Below are positions 21,034 to 21,641 of a stretch of DNA of 21,641 nt, piece by piece. The notes beneath the pieces are model-generated. The model was not told the origin of the DNA and ran no database searches. It was given only the letters and a program-made list of their open reading frames with translations. The DNA is from JBFLXN01 sp040755715 [NCBI: Candidatus Edwardsbacteria bacterium] (GTDB lineage Bacteria > Edwardsbacteria > AC1 > JBFLXN01). The first letter of the stretch is position 1; each line of letters opens with the position of its first letter. The DNA lies in NCBI GenBank assembly GCA_040755715.1, contig JBFLXN010000035.1, positions 1 to 21,641 of the forward strand, given 5' to 3'. A program made the position numbers and the translations under genes.

Positions 21034-21233
21034 GCAAAAACTGCATAAACGAAAATGGGGTCTGGAACAATCCAGAGCCCTCTCAAGGCTCCCTCGTCTT
21101 CTTTATGTAAGTAAGAGAGCGTCTTCGTTCTACTTCGCAATCGTAATCCGTTTTATAGCCGAGAAATCACCTGCTTGTCCGCCATCAGTTTGCTTGCCCA
21201 AAAGAAACGAAGCAAAGAAAAGAGTCATGTTGA
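21034..21233. other. Non-coding stretch upstream of the QueG-like gene
   Basis: No supported gene was seen. Together with the promoter region, the sorting-domain remnant and the terminal repeat it makes up the 666-base region from 20976 to the end of the window. It contains the short hairpins TCTGGA-ACAA-TCCAGA (21061-21076) and GAGCC-CTCTCAA-GGCTC (21076-21092), and a 32-residue open frame on the - strand (21130-21228) with no recognisable domain. Confidence 0.4.
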
Positions 21234-21404
21234 AATATTTCACTGTTGAAGACGCTGCTAAATGAGTTTCAAAGTCCAAGAATCTATAGTGTAAACTGGG
21301 ATGGGAAATCTAATAGTGGAAAAGAAGTGGCAAATGGGATTTACTTCTACCGTCTGAGTGCAGGTAACTTTTCGGCAACAAAGAAGATGATTCTTATTCG
21401 TTAA
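21234..21404 (+). pseudogene. Remnant of a secreted protein: FlgD-like / type IX C-terminal sorting domain
   Basis: The frame open from 21234 to the TAA at 21402-21404 reads like the last 55 residues of a large secreted protein of the FCB type. LLKTLLNEFQSPRIYSVNWDGK is followed by SNSGKEVANGIYFYRL and SAGNFSATKKMILIR, matching the usual tail pattern WDGxDxxGxxVxxGxYxYRLxxGxxxxxxKMxLxR of FlgD_ig / T9SS sorting domains. A stop at 21231-21233 lies in frame just before it and no start or domain precedes it, so the rest of the gene has been lost. It shows that the lineage exports proteins with this tail. Confidence 0.78.
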
Positions 21405-21512
21405 GCAATTTGGCTCTTAGTCTACGGGTGATGGAAGCTATCCATCCCCCTATTATTTTGTCATTGCATTATACTGGATTTTTATGCTATACTGGAACAG
21501 CAAGGGAATTAG

Positions 21513-21609
21513 CTACTAGTGGTCTGTCGCATAAATATTTGACAATCAGGGTGTCAAGAAAAAAAGACCTAAGGTCGAAATATGAGTAGCCCCGACATTT
21601 ATGTCGGGG
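21513..21609. repeat. Dispersed repeat element, copy B, with CCCCGACAT palindrome
   Basis: Bases 21513-21546 resemble the reverse complement of 4111-4142, and 21556-21600 match 3954-3998 at 41 of 45 positions. CCCCGACAT (21590-21598) and ATGTCGGGG (21601-21609) form a perfect 9-bp stem around TT. The copy continues to the window end with a CCCTCACCCCC tail and may be cut by it. Confidence 0.75.
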
Positions 21610-21641
21610 AAAACTAAAACCCTCACCCCCTTCTGTCCCCC

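Noticed and set aside
21130-21228. A 32-residue open frame on the - strand with a hydrophobic start, ending SAIKRITIAK.
   Set aside because: It has no domain, no convincing ribosome-binding site and lies in a repeat-rich remnant region; it could be a gene fragment but cannot be supported.

Overview
The window looks like chromosomal DNA of an uncultured bacterium with an outer membrane, AT-rich by eye. The evidence for an outer membrane is two beta-barrel proteins with signal peptides, a large barrel protein with a C-terminal OmpA domain, a small lipoprotein, and the remnant of a FlgD/type IX-type C-terminal sorting domain. The archaeal/thermophile-type fructose-1,6-bisphosphate aldolase/phosphatase, the T9SS-like tail and the many dispersed palindromes fit a candidate phylum of the WOR-3 (Stahlbacteria), Cloacimonadota or related FCB-like type. 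That placement is inference only. No rRNA, tRNA or CRISPR was seen.

Layout: genes between about 0.1 and 10.4 kb all lie on the + strand, and genes between 10.6 and 21.0 kb all lie on the - strand, so transcription converges near 10.5 kb. The + half holds a diguanylate cyclase followed by a GNAT-like protein, a secreted CAP-domain protein, an outer-membrane barrel behind a perfect consensus sigma70 promoter, a retropepsin-like protein, a second barrel, the barrel-OmpA protein, the bifunctional FBP aldolase/phosphatase, a HEPN/nucleotidyltransferase pair and a class II FBP aldolase. The two sugar-phosphate enzymes cover the FBP step of glycolysis and gluconeogenesis.

The - half, read in transcription order from the right, holds a QueG-like epoxyqueuosine reductase, a REP-associated (RAYT/Y1) transposase, a cysteine desulfurase, the translation factor LepA, a winged-helix nucleotidyltransferase with its HEPN partner behind tandem operator-like dyads, a second RAYT enclosed by REP-like repeats, a restriction-modification-like operon whose methyltransferase is broken, a HEAT-repeat protein and a small lipoprotein.

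The most striking theme is repeat biology. Short GC-rich palindromes, several sharing a CCCGAT/ATCGGG core or ACCCCG/CGGGGT ends, occur between genes and also in frame inside coding regions (the QueG-like gene, the CAP protein, the second barrel and the methyltransferase). The QueG-like case is the clearest: a perfect 28-bp palindrome adds about ten residues at a point where the family normally has none. One RAYT gene lies between near-identical direct copies of REP-like units that carry the GTAG-plus-hairpin layout, so the window may show a palindromic-element system together with its transposase.
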